Assembly (NCBI GenBank): GCA_004380135.1
Contig: QXCR01000047.1
Coordinates: forward strand, 124,001 to 188,000
Length of the DNA: 64,000 bases
Direction of reading: 5' to 3'
Source: Stemphylium vesicarium
Lineage: Eukaryota; Ascomycota; Dothideomycetes; Pleosporales; Pleosporaceae
Shown: positions 13,422 through 26,658 of the stretch, piece after piece
Layout: each line of letters begins with the position of its first letter
Numbering within the stretch: position 1 is the first letter of the stretch
Made by a program: the position numbers and the translations under genes
Notes under the pieces: generated by a model
What the model saw: only the letters and a program-made list of their open reading frames with translations
What the model was told of the DNA's origin: nothing
Database searches by the model: none

Positions 13422-16400
13422 ATGGAATACTTCAGTCTCAAGCGCTCGACGGCTGCTGATCGCGGCCAGTCGAACCTCTCTAGCAAGGTCTATGTGCGCT
13501 CAACCAAAAGTGGCAAAGTCCAAAAAATTGTGAGGGAGCTGTATCTGCGACAGGACATTCCGTGCTCGTCGAACCTCTGCAGGGCCTGTCTCGAGATTGC
13601 GCCGACAGATTATATGAAAAAAGGTGCGATAACCGCCATATCTCACGTGCATTGCAAGGCTAACCATTTTCAGCATCACCTTTCGTTCTATCCGACACGC
13701 CCGCAGGATCAAAGGATTTTCCCAACGGCCAATATCTTGTCCCCGATACGAATGCCTTTCTTACTGGAATGGACTTGTTCGAGGTCGAAACCGCCTTCCA
13801 TGATGTAATTGTCCTTCAGACCGTCCTGGAAGAGGTCAAGAACCGATCATTACCGCTCTATCACCGCTTAATCTCCCTGACCAAGAACGAGGGAAAGCGC
13901 TTCTATGTCTTCTTCAACGAGTTCAGGCAAGAGACTTACGTCGTGCGAGAGACTGGAGAGACCATCAACGACCGGAATGACCGGGCTGTGCGCAAAGCCG
14001 TGCAGTGGTACAACCAGCACATCACTGAGGCTGTCAAGGCGCGCAGCAAGAAGCAGACTCGCATTCCTACTGTTGTCATGATCACCGATGACCGGGACAA
14101 TCTGCGAAAAGCCAAGGCTGAAAACATACCTGGCAGAACACTATCCGACTTTGTTTCTGGCCTGGAGAATTCGGACGAACTTTTGGACATGATCAGCGCT
14201 GCGCAAGAACAACGAGAAGTCAGGTCGAAGAAGGCAGAGATCTTCTACCCGGAACACTACACAGTCTCGAAAATGATGACCGGTGTAAAGGCGGGTACTC
14301 TACACCAGGGAATCTTCAACGTTTCGCCGTACAATTACCTCGAAGGATCCGTCCATGTACCGGCTTTCGACAAGTCCCTTCTGGTTCTTGGACGCGAAAA
14401 CAGCAATCGAGCTGTTTCTGGTGATGTCGTCGTAGTCGAGGTATTACCTCAGGATCAGTGGAAAGCGCCCTCTACCAAGATCATAGAAGAGGAAACAGTA
14501 AACAAAAACGACAATGCCGAGGCAGAAGAGGGGGAGAATGTCATTCCTGAGAGAGAACGACGGGCATTGCAAGATGAGGTAAAGCGGGTTCACGGTCAGA
14601 CCGCAGAAGGACGGCCACAGCCGACTGCACGGGTTGTGGGTATTATCAAGCGAAACTGGCGACAATACGTGGGTCATATCGATCGCGACTCCGTTCGCTC
14701 GTCATCCAAGTCGAGCAGACAGCAACAAACTGTCTTCCTTGTCCCCATGGACAAGCGCGTACCCAAAATCCGTATACGAACACGACAGGCTGGAGAGCTG
14801 CTCGGTCAGCGAGTACTGGCAACCATCGATTCCTGGGACAAAGATTCGCGATATCCGGTTGGTCACTTTGTGCGATCGCTTGGTGAGCTCGAATCCAAGG
14901 GCGCTGAGACCGAGGCTTTGCTATTAGAATGGGATGTGCAATACAAGCCTTTCCCCAAGACAGTCCTGGATTGTCTACCTGCCGAAGGTCATGACTGGAA
15001 AGTACCCGCCAGCACAGAAGATCCGGGTTGGAAAGGACGCAAGGATCTTCGGGATCTTCTGGTCTGTTCCATCGACCCGGTCGGTTGCGTCGATATTGAT
15101 GACGCTCTTCACGCCCACAAATTACCAAACGGCAACTACCAGGTCGGTGTACATATCGCAGATGTATCGCACTTCGTCAAGCCCAACAACGCAATGGACA
15201 AGGAAGCGAGCCAGCGCGGAACGACTGTTTACCTTGTCGACAAGCGCATAGACATGTTGCCTATGCTTCTTGGTACAGACTTGTGCTCGCTAAAGCCATA
15301 TGTTGAACGATACGCTTTCTCAGTAATCTGGGAAGTTACCGAGGACGCCGATATTGTGTCTTCTTATTTCACAAAGTCTGTCATTCGCTCAAGGGAGGCT
15401 TTCAGCTACGAACAGGCTCAGATCCGCATCGATGACAAGTCCCAGAACGATGATCTAACAAACGGCATGCGGACTCTACTCATGCTCTCGAAGAAGCTGA
15501 AGCAAAAGCGAATGGACGCAGGAGCATTGAACCTTTCTTCGCCAGAAGTCAAGGTCCGAACCGAATCCGAGACCTCAGACCCAGCCGACGTTCAGACCAA
15601 AAAGCACCTCGACACCAACTCACTCGTAGAAGAGTTCATGTTGCTCGCCAACATCAGTGTCGCTGCGAAGAACTATGAAGCCTTCCCCCAGACGGCTTTG
15701 TTACGTCGCCACGGCGCACCACCCAAGACGAACTTCGAGGAGCTTGATAACCAGCTCAAGGTCAAGAAGGGCATGGAACTCAAGACGGACAGCTCCAAGG
15801 CTCTGGCGGATTCGCTCGACAAGTGTGTTGACCCCAGCAACCCCTTCTTCAACACTCTTGTCAGAATCATGGCTACACGTTGCATGATGTCGGCAGAGTA
15901 CTTTTGCGCAGGTACACAAGCCTACCCGGAATTTAGACATTACGGTCTTGCTAGCGAAATCTATACGCACTTCACGTCTCCCATTCGTCGCTACGCCGAT
16001 CTCGAAGCGCATCGCCAGCTTGCCGCTGCAATTGAGTACGAGCAGCTAGACTCCAGCCTACAATCCAAAGCCAAACTCGAAGCTGTATGCAAAAACATTA
16101 ACGTTCGTCACCGCAACGCACAAATGGCCGGTCGCGCCTCAATCGAGTACTACGTTGGTCAAGCCCTAAAGGGCAAGGACATCAACGAAGAAGGATTCGT
16201 CATGAAGATCTTCTCCAACGGTTTTGTCGTCTTTGTACCACGCTTCGGTATCGAGAGCCTTATCCGTCTAAGGGATCTTGCGACCCCGGAACCAGAGGCA
16301 GACTTTGACGCTGAGAACTATGTGCTCAGCATCAAGGGTGATGTGAAGAGGAGCATCGAGTTGTTTGAGAAGGTCACGGTCAGGATTACTGATGAGCTCG

Positions 16401-16444
16401 AGGAGAGCACCGGGAAGAGGAAGGTCAAGTTGAGTCTGGTATGA
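13422..16444 (+). CDS. DIS3: Exosome exoribonuclease Dis3/Rrp44
   Basis: Catalytic subunit of the RNA exosome, a processive 3'-5' exoribonuclease with a PIN endonuclease domain, acting in nucleus and cytoplasm. Exons 13422-13623 and 13674-16444 give 990 residues; the 50-nt intron (GTGCGA to TTTCAG) rejoins DYMKK-A-SPFVLSDTP. The N-terminal cysteine motif (IPC, LCRAC; about residues 48-58) precedes the PIN domain, whose first acidic residue is D92 in LVPDTNAFL. Cold-shock-like domains follow. The RNB domain has the metal-binding motif SIDPVGCVDIDDALH, with D535, D541, D543 and D544 matching the four catalytic aspartates of yeast Rrp44. An S1 domain closes the protein. Length and domain order are complete, so the enzyme should be active. 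Confidence 0.97.
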
Positions 16445-19400
16445 GAATAGGGAGACACGATTGCCATGTCGAACATGTTGATCTGTCAGGCATTAGAGAA
16501 AATGGGATCGACTTTCTTTACCTTGTACTATATATTAAGAGTTACGTGAATCGAAGTTCATTGTTTAGATGCGATTTCATGTACCACATCAGCCGTGTTT
16601 CGCCTAGAGTCTTCTTAAGTCGCAAGCCTAGCCCTTGATGGCTTCTGTAGGGAGCTACCAAATCAGGCCACCAATGCTCAGTTTCTGCAGTCTAGCTAAC
16701 AAACAACGGCTGTCACCCTTTGTCGTGCATCGTCTAGATGATTGTCACTGAACGCCTCAATTCCACTACTAATGCACAGGTGACACAAGGCTGAAGCCAC
16801 ACACGCAAGCCAATTTTCACCCACAGCCTTGCTTCTCAACCACTCCAGAAAAGACGAAGCATTGATTCCACCAGAGTCGATCATAGCCCCGCAAACTAAC
16901 CCGCGCCGAGTGTTTCGCACCACACCCCAGTGGCGAGCCTCAAGTCTGCACATCGATCTCAGCCTACGGCTCAATCGCATTCAGCCACAGGCAACATCTC
17001 GACTTTCACACACACGGACACGCCGACAAACTTTCACACACACACACGGCAACGGCCTCTAGACTGACCCTTGCGGCTACATTCACCCTACTGCCTTGTG
17101 ATCACGCACGTCATAGCCTCAAGATACGAGAGCTACCGGACATACGTCCAACAAGAGTAACAACAAGCGGAGCGGGAACATCACGCCAGTTGTGCGTCTC
17201 GTATCTCAGTTTTCTTTCCCCATGGAGCAATTTGGCAATGGCGCAAGAGCAAAGACAAGAAAAAAGGTACGATGAGCCCGGCAACGGACCGAGCCCGTCC
17301 TTGCACCGCGGCACCAAATCGATCTACGAGCAGGCTCCGAAGTCGCGCCCTCCAACACAAGCTTATGTGTATTTGCTGTAGCCGCAGCAGGTCGCCAGAG
17401 TTACCGGATCCGTACTGAGGAAGACGCCTCAACCGCGCGTGCGAACCAAGAACCTTATTTTACATCGTTTAAATCGAGGGGAGACAAGAAACTGTCATGT
17501 ATGTATCCTGTTCAAATGCTGGGGAATGACGATGGTAATTAAAAGAGACGACGATGACGCGGCGCTTGCGCCAAACGTTCCTTTGAGTTGGGAACGGCAA
17601 GTTCAGTTCTGTGGGGATTGCGAACAAAGCAGGGGCATGAAAGAATGGGGTGTGGGAAGCAAAGCAAGCGCAGCTTCGGTTACAAAGTTCAACGTATACA
17701 AGCGCGACGGATCAGTCTCCGCTGGAATGTCGTGCAAACCATAACACACCAAATGACGATGAAATGTCCATTTTCAAACCTGCCTGTATAGCCGCGTAGG
17801 GGAGGACGTAAACAAAGACCCTATGTTTTGTCCATTGAGAGGTAAGTTCACACGAGTGTTTATCACTGAGACCTAGTCCTGGGCTCAAAAACCAACAACA
17901 TGGGAAATTATCCTAAGGAGGATCCCGCATCCCATACCATTGAATTGAAGGGGGTAGTAAAACTAGACAAAACACGTGGAAAGATACAAACTAATAGTCT
18001 TCTACGCCATCCGTCCCGTCGATCAACCAAACTTGACATCTCAAATCGCTGCTCGTGTCTGACGATAAGGAGAAAGCAGTAAGAACAAGCGATGAATGTG
18101 GGAATGTTCATGTGGAAGTTTGGTACGATATCGCGTCCGGTGCTGCGTAGCGCCAAAGTCTAAATCACGTCGCGTGGCTCGGGTTCCAGCGTCTAGTGGG
18201 TAGGTGGGGAGACTATAGAAGAGGCTAAACTGACAAATTGTTGGGGACATCGTGTTACAGATGCGCGGCTATCTGAACCATTGATCTTTTTAGGGCGAGA
18301 AATAATCTGGAGATGAAGATGCGCGTTGAAAGATGGCAAGCACGTGAAAGAAAAACTGGAATGTAGTACGGAGGATTGAGGGATGCATTTCATTGGTGAC
18401 AGTTGGTGCCTGGACGAATCAGAATGGTCGTGGTTTGATCAGCAGACGCCAGAAGAGCTACGCCGCTGCGGAGTACGAGAACGACTGGTGATCAGTTTTT
18501 GCTGCCGCAAAGCACGAAGGGGGCATGCACGTCAAAGACGAGGGAGAAAAGAGAAGCTACTCTCCAGTAAGTAGCCCGAGATCGAGCATGACACTCAAGT
18601 CGACAGATCTGCCGCTTGCTCTCCACGATCTGGTCTACGAGGTAGTGTACCAAGCAACACCAACAGCTAGGAGAGTCAGGAGTCATACTTGCAGCTCACC
18701 AACACGCCGCTGCGGCCCATCATGTCTAGCCTCATTCCAAGGAATCTGCCTCCGTATCGCATAAGCGAAAGTTGGTTCATCTATATTGAATCGTTGTAAG
18801 CATCATCGAGCGCGTTTGCACAAGATAGAGTGCGCTCAATATACCGCATGCAACGTTGCCGCCGCGCCCCCAGATGCAGCATGCTCGGGTAGGTCAAGTT
18901 CAAGTAAGGCAAGCCGCAAGTACAAGCCCATGGCAGGAACGACAAGAACGCCTATCATCTGACTCGTAGTTATCGGGACAAGATCCCAGCGACTCAAGCA
19001 ACAGCACCGCTTACCAGGCTCTGCAGTAAACGGTATCCCAAATGAACCAATCGCGCAAACAATCCATTGGCGAGCAAATAAGCAAAGAAGGTGTCACCGT
19101 TCACGATATGCGAACGACATGTGGACAATGTGCAGCTGACCGACGTGAACAAGCGAGTTTTTGCGCCCATGGCATGGCATGATCAGCTTCCGACTTCATC
19201 CGCTGCGTCTTTGACTGATATTGCCGATAGTTCCGGTATCATGACTTTTTGGCTGCATGGGCATGGGAAAGTTTTCGCCGCTATCCAAGGGCGCGACATG
19301 GGCAATAGTGCGGGCGGCTGGGTAGTGTGCAAAGGGTTCGCGTACCCACACCCCGGGATGTCGTGGACCTGTATTGCCGTTGAACGAAATGGTTCGCTTG

Positions 19401-22400
19401 AGCTGGATGAGAGAGACATGAAGGACCTGCAATATGATCATGGGTACTGTTACTATTGTATATAGAAGAAGAAGAAAAAACGTTAGAGCGTCACATATGC
19501 CGATGCTGATTCTAGGAGACTTTTTTAATCTTAAAGATCCTGTTTTCGAGAAGTGAGGGTATGGCAGCGTGCGTGCGTGCGTGTGCTGAGGGCTCTTCGG
19601 TCGGATACACCTGGTATTATCGGGTCTTCTTCTCGTTTGAGAGATGGTGCGATCATCTTCATCTCCACGCGTCGTGAAGACCGCACCCCGTCAGTCATGG
19701 CTCGGTGCCGAAGCCGAAGCGAGCATAGGGGCGATGACGGCGAAAAGATTCTTTGACCCGCGATATTCAGGAGTCAAGTCACGATGATGGTGTTGAAGTC
19801 GTGCGTGCGGCTGAGCTCGAGTGGAGTGGAGAGATGGTCCGTTCGGGCTTCTCATTGGCTAGCCGTGAAGATTGCCCAGCTGCTCGACACAGGTTTGTTT
19901 TTTTGCAAGGCCGCGTTTCTTGACACCTTCTGCTTTAGTACCACCAATCACTCCACGAGTGGCGACCTGCTTTCCCCGCAGTAGATCAGGGGTGTTACAG
20001 AAAAAACAACGATATCTGTGATGCACCGCGCAGCATACGCGTAGATGATCACAATTCGATACGATAGACTTCAGAAAAGCCTTTCGCCCATCTCTCGTAC
20101 AACACTTGTGCAGTGTACCAGTGCGATCTGTCCGGGGGCGTTGGCGTCCCACGCTTGCCTGACGATCAAGGTCCACGTGCAAAGCTGGTACTTTAACCGG
20201 CAAAGCAACCTGGTACCTGCGGACATGCTCGGCATCAGCGGCAATGGCGCCTTTACAAATCCGGCATTGCCCAGGTACCCTTGACCCAAGTGTGCCAATG
20301 CTGCGCCTTCATTGAAAAGTTCTCGACAGCGAGCCTTGCAGATGGCTTTGCAGTCTTCCGCAGGTGCGGGACGGGTTCTTTGTCTCGATAGTAAAGATAG
20401 GCAGTTGATTAAGCGACGAGCGGCATAGGAGGGATGCTACATTGGCTACGCCTTGGAGAGAGCGGAGTCTCATATCGGTTACTGGACGTCAATGAAGATC
20501 ATGATGCTGGCCGGAGGTAAGAATCGGTCCGTTTTCATCAGCGGGTTGATCTTCATTGTAAAAATACTCGACGTGAGAGGTTTGAGATACACGGCTTGAT
20601 CATCACAGGACAATGAGCGCTGTGGCGGGCGCGTGTGCTTGGGGCTCCTGAAGACAGATTGCGACGGTATCTGAAGGCTCTTAGCTCAGCCACCATGCTG
20701 GCTGGTGATGCGACTATCGGCGACGGCGACAGAGATAATCTTGTAAAGCGCAAACTGCGCTTCGGAGGTTTTTCAGACATGCGGCTAGTTGTAGAGACAA
20801 ATCGCATTGGGGAGTCCAGATGACGCGCTACCTTGTAGGCTACCACTAGTCGATGGCGGTAGTGTAGCAGAGTTCAGGCCCCAAGCGACGGTTCCATGTC
20901 ACTGTATCGCCAGTGGAACGCAGCGTTGAACTCGTCATCCCAGTTGGAAGGGCAGATTTGATGTGTTTCATGGTAGAGTCCGGTGAAGCATGGCAAGCGC
21001 CATTGGCGGTTGAGGAAATGCCCCCCTCGATGAAGCATCAGGATCAATAAGCAGTCAATGACCTGGCAAGCTGGCGACCAAGCAACCGTTCGTGCCATGG
21101 AACATATCGGTGCGCCGGCGCCATGTCGCTTGTGATGCCATGGAATTTGACGATAGTCAGGAACGCTCGGCTTCTAGCTTATATTCCCTCGGCGATATCG
21201 ACCAGTACGTCTCTGTGTCGCGCAACTGCAGCTAGACTCTTGCGCCTCAACCTGTTTTTCTTGCAGGACAAGCGAGTCGAGGTGGTGACAAGCCACGGCT
21301 AGCCATGGGATGGCGAACGCACACCATCAGAATCTGGACGCACTCCGCCCGCTGAAGGGGGGCAGACTAAGATAAAGAACCCTGGAGCCCTGAAAGGAAG
21401 CTATCGCGGGACGCACCTAAAGTCCGTCTACGGGATTGGCCAGTGCCTGCAAGGGAGCGATGCCGGATGCGGTTGGTGCGAATGGATAGATCGACGTCGT
21501 GTCAGTGCCTGCATCCAAGCGAAGTTTCCGACCGACACACGCCCCTTCAGGCTCCCTGAGCGTTTGCTTGTCTCATTCGTGCTCAGCCCTTCTAACCATG
21601 CAAGGAGAATCTTTTAAAAAAGTTGCTCCGGGGTAGTGGCTGAGCGACAGGCACGCTCCCATGTACGCAAACAGGTGTGCTGTGCTGTCAAAGCCCCCGG
21701 TGTCAGTTCGGAGAGGCTGCGAACGGCTTCTGCCCCTGGATTCGCCCCAGGCTACGATGTGTTGTCAAAAGGCAACATGTTGCTGACCTTGATGACGCCT
21801 CGTTTGTCCGCTCCAAGGCTCGTGAATAGCTCACACTGGACGGGAGTGACAGGCCCCCTGCAGTAGAAACGGTGGTATTGCCTATCCCGGTACTTGCGCC
21901 ATCTTCAACGGCGGGACGTGGTTCCAAGGTTGTCGAAATTAGCCCATCATGGATGGTCACTTAGTGCATTGCTCACCGATATTTCCATGAGTCTCTACCC
22001 TACTAACAAACTTCGCAACCCACCATTAGGCACACTCTTGTACCTGCATGTTGCCTCGAGCCAAGCGTGTCCGGTCACTATAACCCGCAACACTCCTCTC
22101 TCTCGGTGCGCCATCGTTGCCGCTACAGAAGGGCCAATTCTTTGTCCTGCCTTGTTTCGTGCCGCTAGTTGCATACCGTCCTCCCTACCACGGTGCTGTG
22201 GAGCGAGGGTACACGCATGACCCAAGTCTCCGCTCTCTGACCCCCTCCGCCTGTCCCGCACTACTTTATCCGTATCGCCCTTCCGGGTTCATATCAGACC
22301 CAAGTGGACTCTCAACTACCGCCATCGTTTCGTCGACCGCCTTCCTTCAGGTCGTAACCGCATCAACCGCAGGCAGCATGATCATCATCCGATAGACGTC

Positions 22401-22552
22401 ACTCCTTCATATAATCAAATCGGGTCTGCTTTGCAACACCCTACTACCAGGACCTTCCTTTGCAACACTGTGTCAGCGACTTCATTCCCAGTCGTTGATA
22501 ATCATTCAAACATTTCTACCGAACATCCACATTTCACAACAACGTCGTCATC
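16445..22552. other. 6.1-kb gene-free stretch
   Basis: No ORF on either strand shows a recognisable domain, signal peptide or convincing exon chain. The longest candidate, 19091-19465 (+, 124 codons), has no family resemblance. The left edge carries the DIS3 3' UTR and the right edge the leader of the membrane protein at 22553. I see no transposon ends or tRNA. Confidence 0.5.
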
Positions 22553-23137
22553 ATGGAGCAAGAAACAAAAGTCTGGATCATACTTGGTGCCGTCGTCGGC
22601 ACCCTCGTCCTGTCTGCTGTTGCCGTTGCAGTTCTCTTCTGCTGGAAAAGATCTCAAAGAAAGATGCGAGGTTTCTCATTACGAGCAGTCACACCACTGG
22701 ACGACGCGGAATTCGAATCCTGGCGACGACCCAGTCAATACGCCCAGCGACCAGAAAAGTACGGCATCCGACCAACACCGCCTGCTGTCTTGCGGGAACG
22801 CGTCTCTCCAAGAATCACATCAATGTTCGAGAAGGAGCTCAGCACATACGAGTTTCCTCCACGGACACCTTCATTAACAGACATGGCTTCCTTGAAGTCA
22901 CCCACCAGCTCAATACGAAAGCCGGAGCGAGTACGGAGAAAGTCCAGTGTCGCTTCGTCTCTTGCCGATCGACCACCCACCCCGTACTCACCTACCTCAC
23001 CCACTGGAGAGTTCAACCGTGGCTCAACATCATCCCGTCGATCGCAACCTCTAATTCACTATCCTAGTGTGTCAGAGACTTCAGCATTCCGCTTCAACTT
23101 TGAGCAAGAGCAAAAAGGCACTGGAGGCTGGATATGA
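22553..23137 (+). CDS. Small single-pass membrane protein, unknown function
   Basis: Single exon, 194 residues. A short N-terminus (MEQETKVW) is followed by one hydrophobic segment at about residues 8-30 (IILGAVVGTLVLSAVAVAVLF) and then a basic stop-transfer patch KRSQRKMR. This implies a membrane anchor with the bulk of the protein in the cytosol. The cytoplasmic part has a block LDDAEFESWR at about residues 49-58, which I recall from uncharacterised fungal proteins. The rest is proline/serine-rich and disordered, with repeated PPTP/SPTSPT-type sites that could be phosphorylated. No enzymatic motif is present. The coding call rests on the TM plus basic-flank design and low-complexity pattern typical of fungal proteins; the function is unknown. 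Confidence 0.75.
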   Translation: MEQETKVWIILGAVVGTLVLSAVAVAVLFCWKRSQRKMRGFSLRAVTPLDDAEFESWRRPSQYAQRPEKYGIRPTPPAVLRERVSPRITSMFEKELSTYEFPPRTPSLTDMASLKSPTSSIRKPERVRRKSSVASSLADRPPTPYSPTSPTGEFNRGSTSSRRSQPLIHYPSVSETSAFRFNFEQEQKGTGGWI

Positions 23138-24311
23138 ATACGCATTTTCCAGCTCTACCCTCTACTATAATCACCTTCAACCACACCCCCGCGGCCGACC
23201 ATCGAATCAATCGCCTGCATCACCTGTAACCTTCCGGTGCACTCCAGTCTAGTATTGCACTAGTCTGACAGCTGCATGTACTACCTTGCACCACGCTCTG
23301 CTGTACAACTATCGAGGCCATCACAAACCAGAACACGGTACAGCTTACCTTTACGACCTTCGCTTCGCATACATACTTTATGACAACATTTGAATTTACC
23401 CTTAGGAGTTTGGCGGCGCTTTGGACTTATGATACCAGACCTTCGTGTCATCTATACAGGCCAAGAGCCTCATTTTTTATTTGTTGGAGGAGACAGCAGC
23501 TCCGTGCCGAAGAATGCACGAGACGGGAGGATATCATAGTAAGATAGGCAAACACGTACCTAAGGATGCAGTCATTGCACTGCGAGAGGCTAGTTCCTCT
23601 CCATATAAGATAGCCACGAGAATACAGAACATTCACACTCCATCACCTACATTCTTACCATCTCTCCATGCGCATCCCACTCTGCAAGACACCACCCAAT
23701 TGTGATGCCCACCACATGCGCGGTTCCGACCGCATGGCATGTAACCCTCCATCGTCGGAGCCACACGCCTCAAACGACCTATTCGACGCCACAACGCGCG
23801 CTCGTCCCCTCCAGAACCGGAATTTGTACACCGCCCATTTGCGCAGCAGTTTGCCGGTCTAACCCACACGCAGAGAATTTCTAATACCGAGACAAGACAC
23901 AGATCTGAAACTCTGTTCGCCCGCCCCTCTTCCTCTCCTCAATTCTCCACCCCGAGAACCCATCTCCACATGGACTATCGAAAAAAGACCCGACCGTCGG
24001 CTCGCGACTCATGCTCGATGGCCCGCGAGGTGCGCGCGGGAAGCGCACACGGGAAAGGAAGGGAAGGGAAGGGACGACGTAGGTTTCATCCTACGCATTA
24101 CCTTTGCCTGGGATCGTGTGCCCGTGAAGCTACAAAACTAGGTGTACCCCCGCACCACGCATCAAAAATACATACGCATCCTGGGATGCGTGTAGACGCT
24201 ACAAAGGTAGCGACCCTCTCACTCTCTTTGCTCTCTACTGCAAGACGCAGGGTGGTGGGTATCGGCATTGTGTGGAGTCAAGTCTCGGGACGATCACCCA
24301 TTTTCGAATTC

Positions 24312-24353
24312 CTTCTTCTTCTTCTTCTTCTTCTTCTTCTTCTTCTTCTTCTT
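24312..24353. repeat. (CTT)14 microsatellite
   Basis: 42 nt of uninterrupted CTT (GAA on the other strand). It lies about 680 bp upstream of APQ12, in non-coding DNA. Confidence 0.95.
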
Positions 24354-24937
24354 TCCATTTGCCTTCTGATGATCTACCCCCTTCCCATCCTTTCGCCAGG
24401 AGTATTCTCGGGTAGCGGTGACGGAGATAGGATGAGATAATCTTGGCTTTTGCTCTCTTTCGCTGTACCTAGTACCTCCCTACTCGGTTATCGGTAGCGG
24501 TAGCGGTAGTGATGCAAGCGATACGATTGCGCAACGCGTGTCCCTGAGCAGATGACGTGCAGGTGCAATCATTGCCTAAAGCAATTTTAGCTGGGAGAGT
24601 TATGTGAAAGCTATGCTGTTGTTGAGAGCAGAAATATGCATGTGAAAGGGTTGTTTCAGAGCGGATCCGAGGCTAGGCCAAGCTTGGATGGGGGAAAAAC
24701 AACGTGGACAGCTGTCACCGCAATTCGGTCGTTGTAAACACATGCGACAAAGAATATTGGACCGATTTTCACCTTTTTTTCTTTTTTTTCTGTCTGACCT
24801 TCTCGAACTTCTATCGGAACCGCAATCGCTTCTAGGTGGTGATCCGCAGTCTTTTTCTAGAGCGTAGATTAGAAGGTCTCGTGCGATTACTCCACTTTAA
24901 CTTGGTTCCTACTTCCCCCGCAAAACACGCAACGCGT

Positions 24938-24949
24938 CCCCCCCCCCCC
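24938..24949. repeat. Poly-C tract, 12 nt
   Basis: Twelve consecutive C bases about 80 bp before the APQ12 start codon. Probably in its promoter or leader; a likely site of length polymorphism. Confidence 0.9.
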
Positions 24950-25031
24950 ATCGCATCGCGTCCGTCACACGACCACGACACATAGCCATCTACTGCGCGA
25001 AAAAAGATAGGCCAGTCGCAAACCACCCAAA

Positions 25032-25591
25032 ATGGATTTCATACAAGGTAAACTACACAATCTGCTCTTTGCAGCAATGCAACGCTTCGCATTCTTCTGC
25101 GAACGAAAAGAATAATCGCTGACCCCCCTTAAACAGACTACGCAGCGCTCCTCCCACGCCTCCTCCCCCCATCCTTCGCAAACCCGCTCCTCCACGTTCT
25201 CACAACCTTCCTCGGCGTCTCGCGCACGCTATCCACACACCTCTCGCCGCTGCTCAACAAGCTCATCACACAACCCGATGTCACCTCCATCGTTGCGCTG
25301 CTCTTCATCTTCTTCATCTCGCTCAAGATCCTCGACATGATGTACCGCGCCGTCATCTTCTGGATCAACCTCGCCATCCGCCTTGTCTTTTGGGGCGGCA
25401 TCCTGGTCGTCGGCCTGTGGGTGTGGAATCGCGGCCCCGAAGGCTTCGTCGAGGATGTTAGTGGGCTGGTGGAGTATTGGATGGGAGAGTATGAGCGGTA
25501 TAGTGGCGAGGTCAAGATGTTTCAGCAGCAGAAGGAGAGTCAGATTCGGAGTAAGGCGGATCAGCAGCAGGGGAGGAGGGGGTGGCGGTGA
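25032..25591 (+). CDS. APQ12: APQ12 family nuclear envelope protein
   Basis: Integral protein of the ER/nuclear envelope; yeast Apq12 supports nuclear pore assembly, mRNA export and membrane fluidity. Exon 1 is 25032-25047 (16 nt, MDFIQ plus one base) and exon 2 is 25137-25591, giving 156 residues. The 89-nt intron runs GTAAAC to AAACAG and leaves the phase correct (D from G+AC). Two hydrophobic segments lie near residues 48-70 (SIVALLFIFFISLKIL) and 78-98 (LAIRLVFWGGILVVGLWVW), followed by a charged Q/K-rich tail. The spacing of the two segments and the motif DMMYRAVIFW match fungal homologues in the nuclear pore assembly and biogenesis family. The tiny first exon would be missed by a single-ORF reading. 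Confidence 0.85.
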
Positions 25592-26658
25592 AGGTGATGT
25601 TGGTAAAGGAAGAATGAAGGCGGCATACGTGCTTGCATTTGCCAAGGGATGGGTGTTGTGTGTTTGGATATAATGAGTGTGGTTTTGGGGCTTGAACTGC
25701 ATGTTTGGCGTATACCTTGGGCTCGTTCGTATTTCTACGGTGTATGAGATGGTATTCTCAAAAGCATGGATGCGGTTATGATTGGAATGGTGGGAATCGT
25801 ACATATGACACGGCTGGCTGGATGTCTTTCGGCGGGGGTCGACGAATTGTACATGGCTGAATATAACGAATAATGACATTTGGAATCGGTGGTCTTGGGC
25901 ATGGTACGCGTCTCACGTTTCGTAAACCTGATGGCCACATTGTGTTCATGTGCTCGAATAGCGGAATGGCATTGGGGAGCAAGAAACACCATCGACTTTT
26001 ATCATGCTCGGGTTTCGTAGCATCAGTGATCGAGAGAGCTATATATCATGGAGGGTGGTGAGTATACGATGAGCTGTTGAGCGGATGTTAGTTGTTCCTT
26101 AGCAACATGCCATCATTTCCATCTCTCGTTTCTCCAATGTCGCTATTCTCATCTGTCGAAGCTCATTGAAGGTTTTCTCGGCAGTTATTCTTAGCGGAAG
26201 CTAACACCGCTGTAGTTTACATAGTAACTCAATTGTCGCAAACGAAGTGGTGACAGGTTCACTGGCTTTGTATTTGCCGAGGCCATAGAATGCTCACACA
26301 GTACTACATCGTTTTCACCTTCACTTTCTGTTTGTCAGCGATCTGGCCCCGTGCGCAGTTGCCTACAGGGTAGGCGTGACGGTCAAATATGGGATAGCGG
26401 GGTGATGAACCAAAAATGATCGTGTGAACAGGTTGTGTTCGTTATTTCAGCGTGACAGCAAAACTGGGAGTAATTCGGACACATGACACGTGAGAAAGTG
26501 TGGTCTACGACCCCACAGCCAAGGGAACCAATGACGTCCCAAAGTCCCCGCAGACCTCCACCACCCATGGCATCGTCGCGCTCCCAACCAACATCCAAAC
26601 GCGCAATCCAATTCTCTTCGAGAAAACAACCATCGAATCTTCCCTACGCACCTCAAAC
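25592..26658. other. Intergenic, APQ12 to VPS25
   Basis: Presumably the APQ12 3' UTR and the VPS25 promoter. An open frame continues upstream of the chosen VPS25 start to 26500, but it has no conservation signal. Nothing else recognised. Confidence 0.5.

Larger units (their letters stand above)
23138..25031. other. Intergenic, simple repeats
   Basis: Contains a 14-unit CTT run (24312-24353), GGTAGC repeats near 24496 and a 12-base C tract just before APQ12 (24938-24949). The open frame over the CTT run is an artefact producing poly-leucine. I see no gene. Confidence 0.6.

Noticed and set aside
19091..19465. 124-codon open frame, possible small protein
   Set aside because: No signal peptide or recognisable motif. 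It could be a lineage-specific gene but there is no support from sequence alone.
23970..24440. 156-codon open frame with a poly-leucine segment
   Set aside because: The leucines come from a CTT microsatellite and the rest has no family resemblance; treated as chance.
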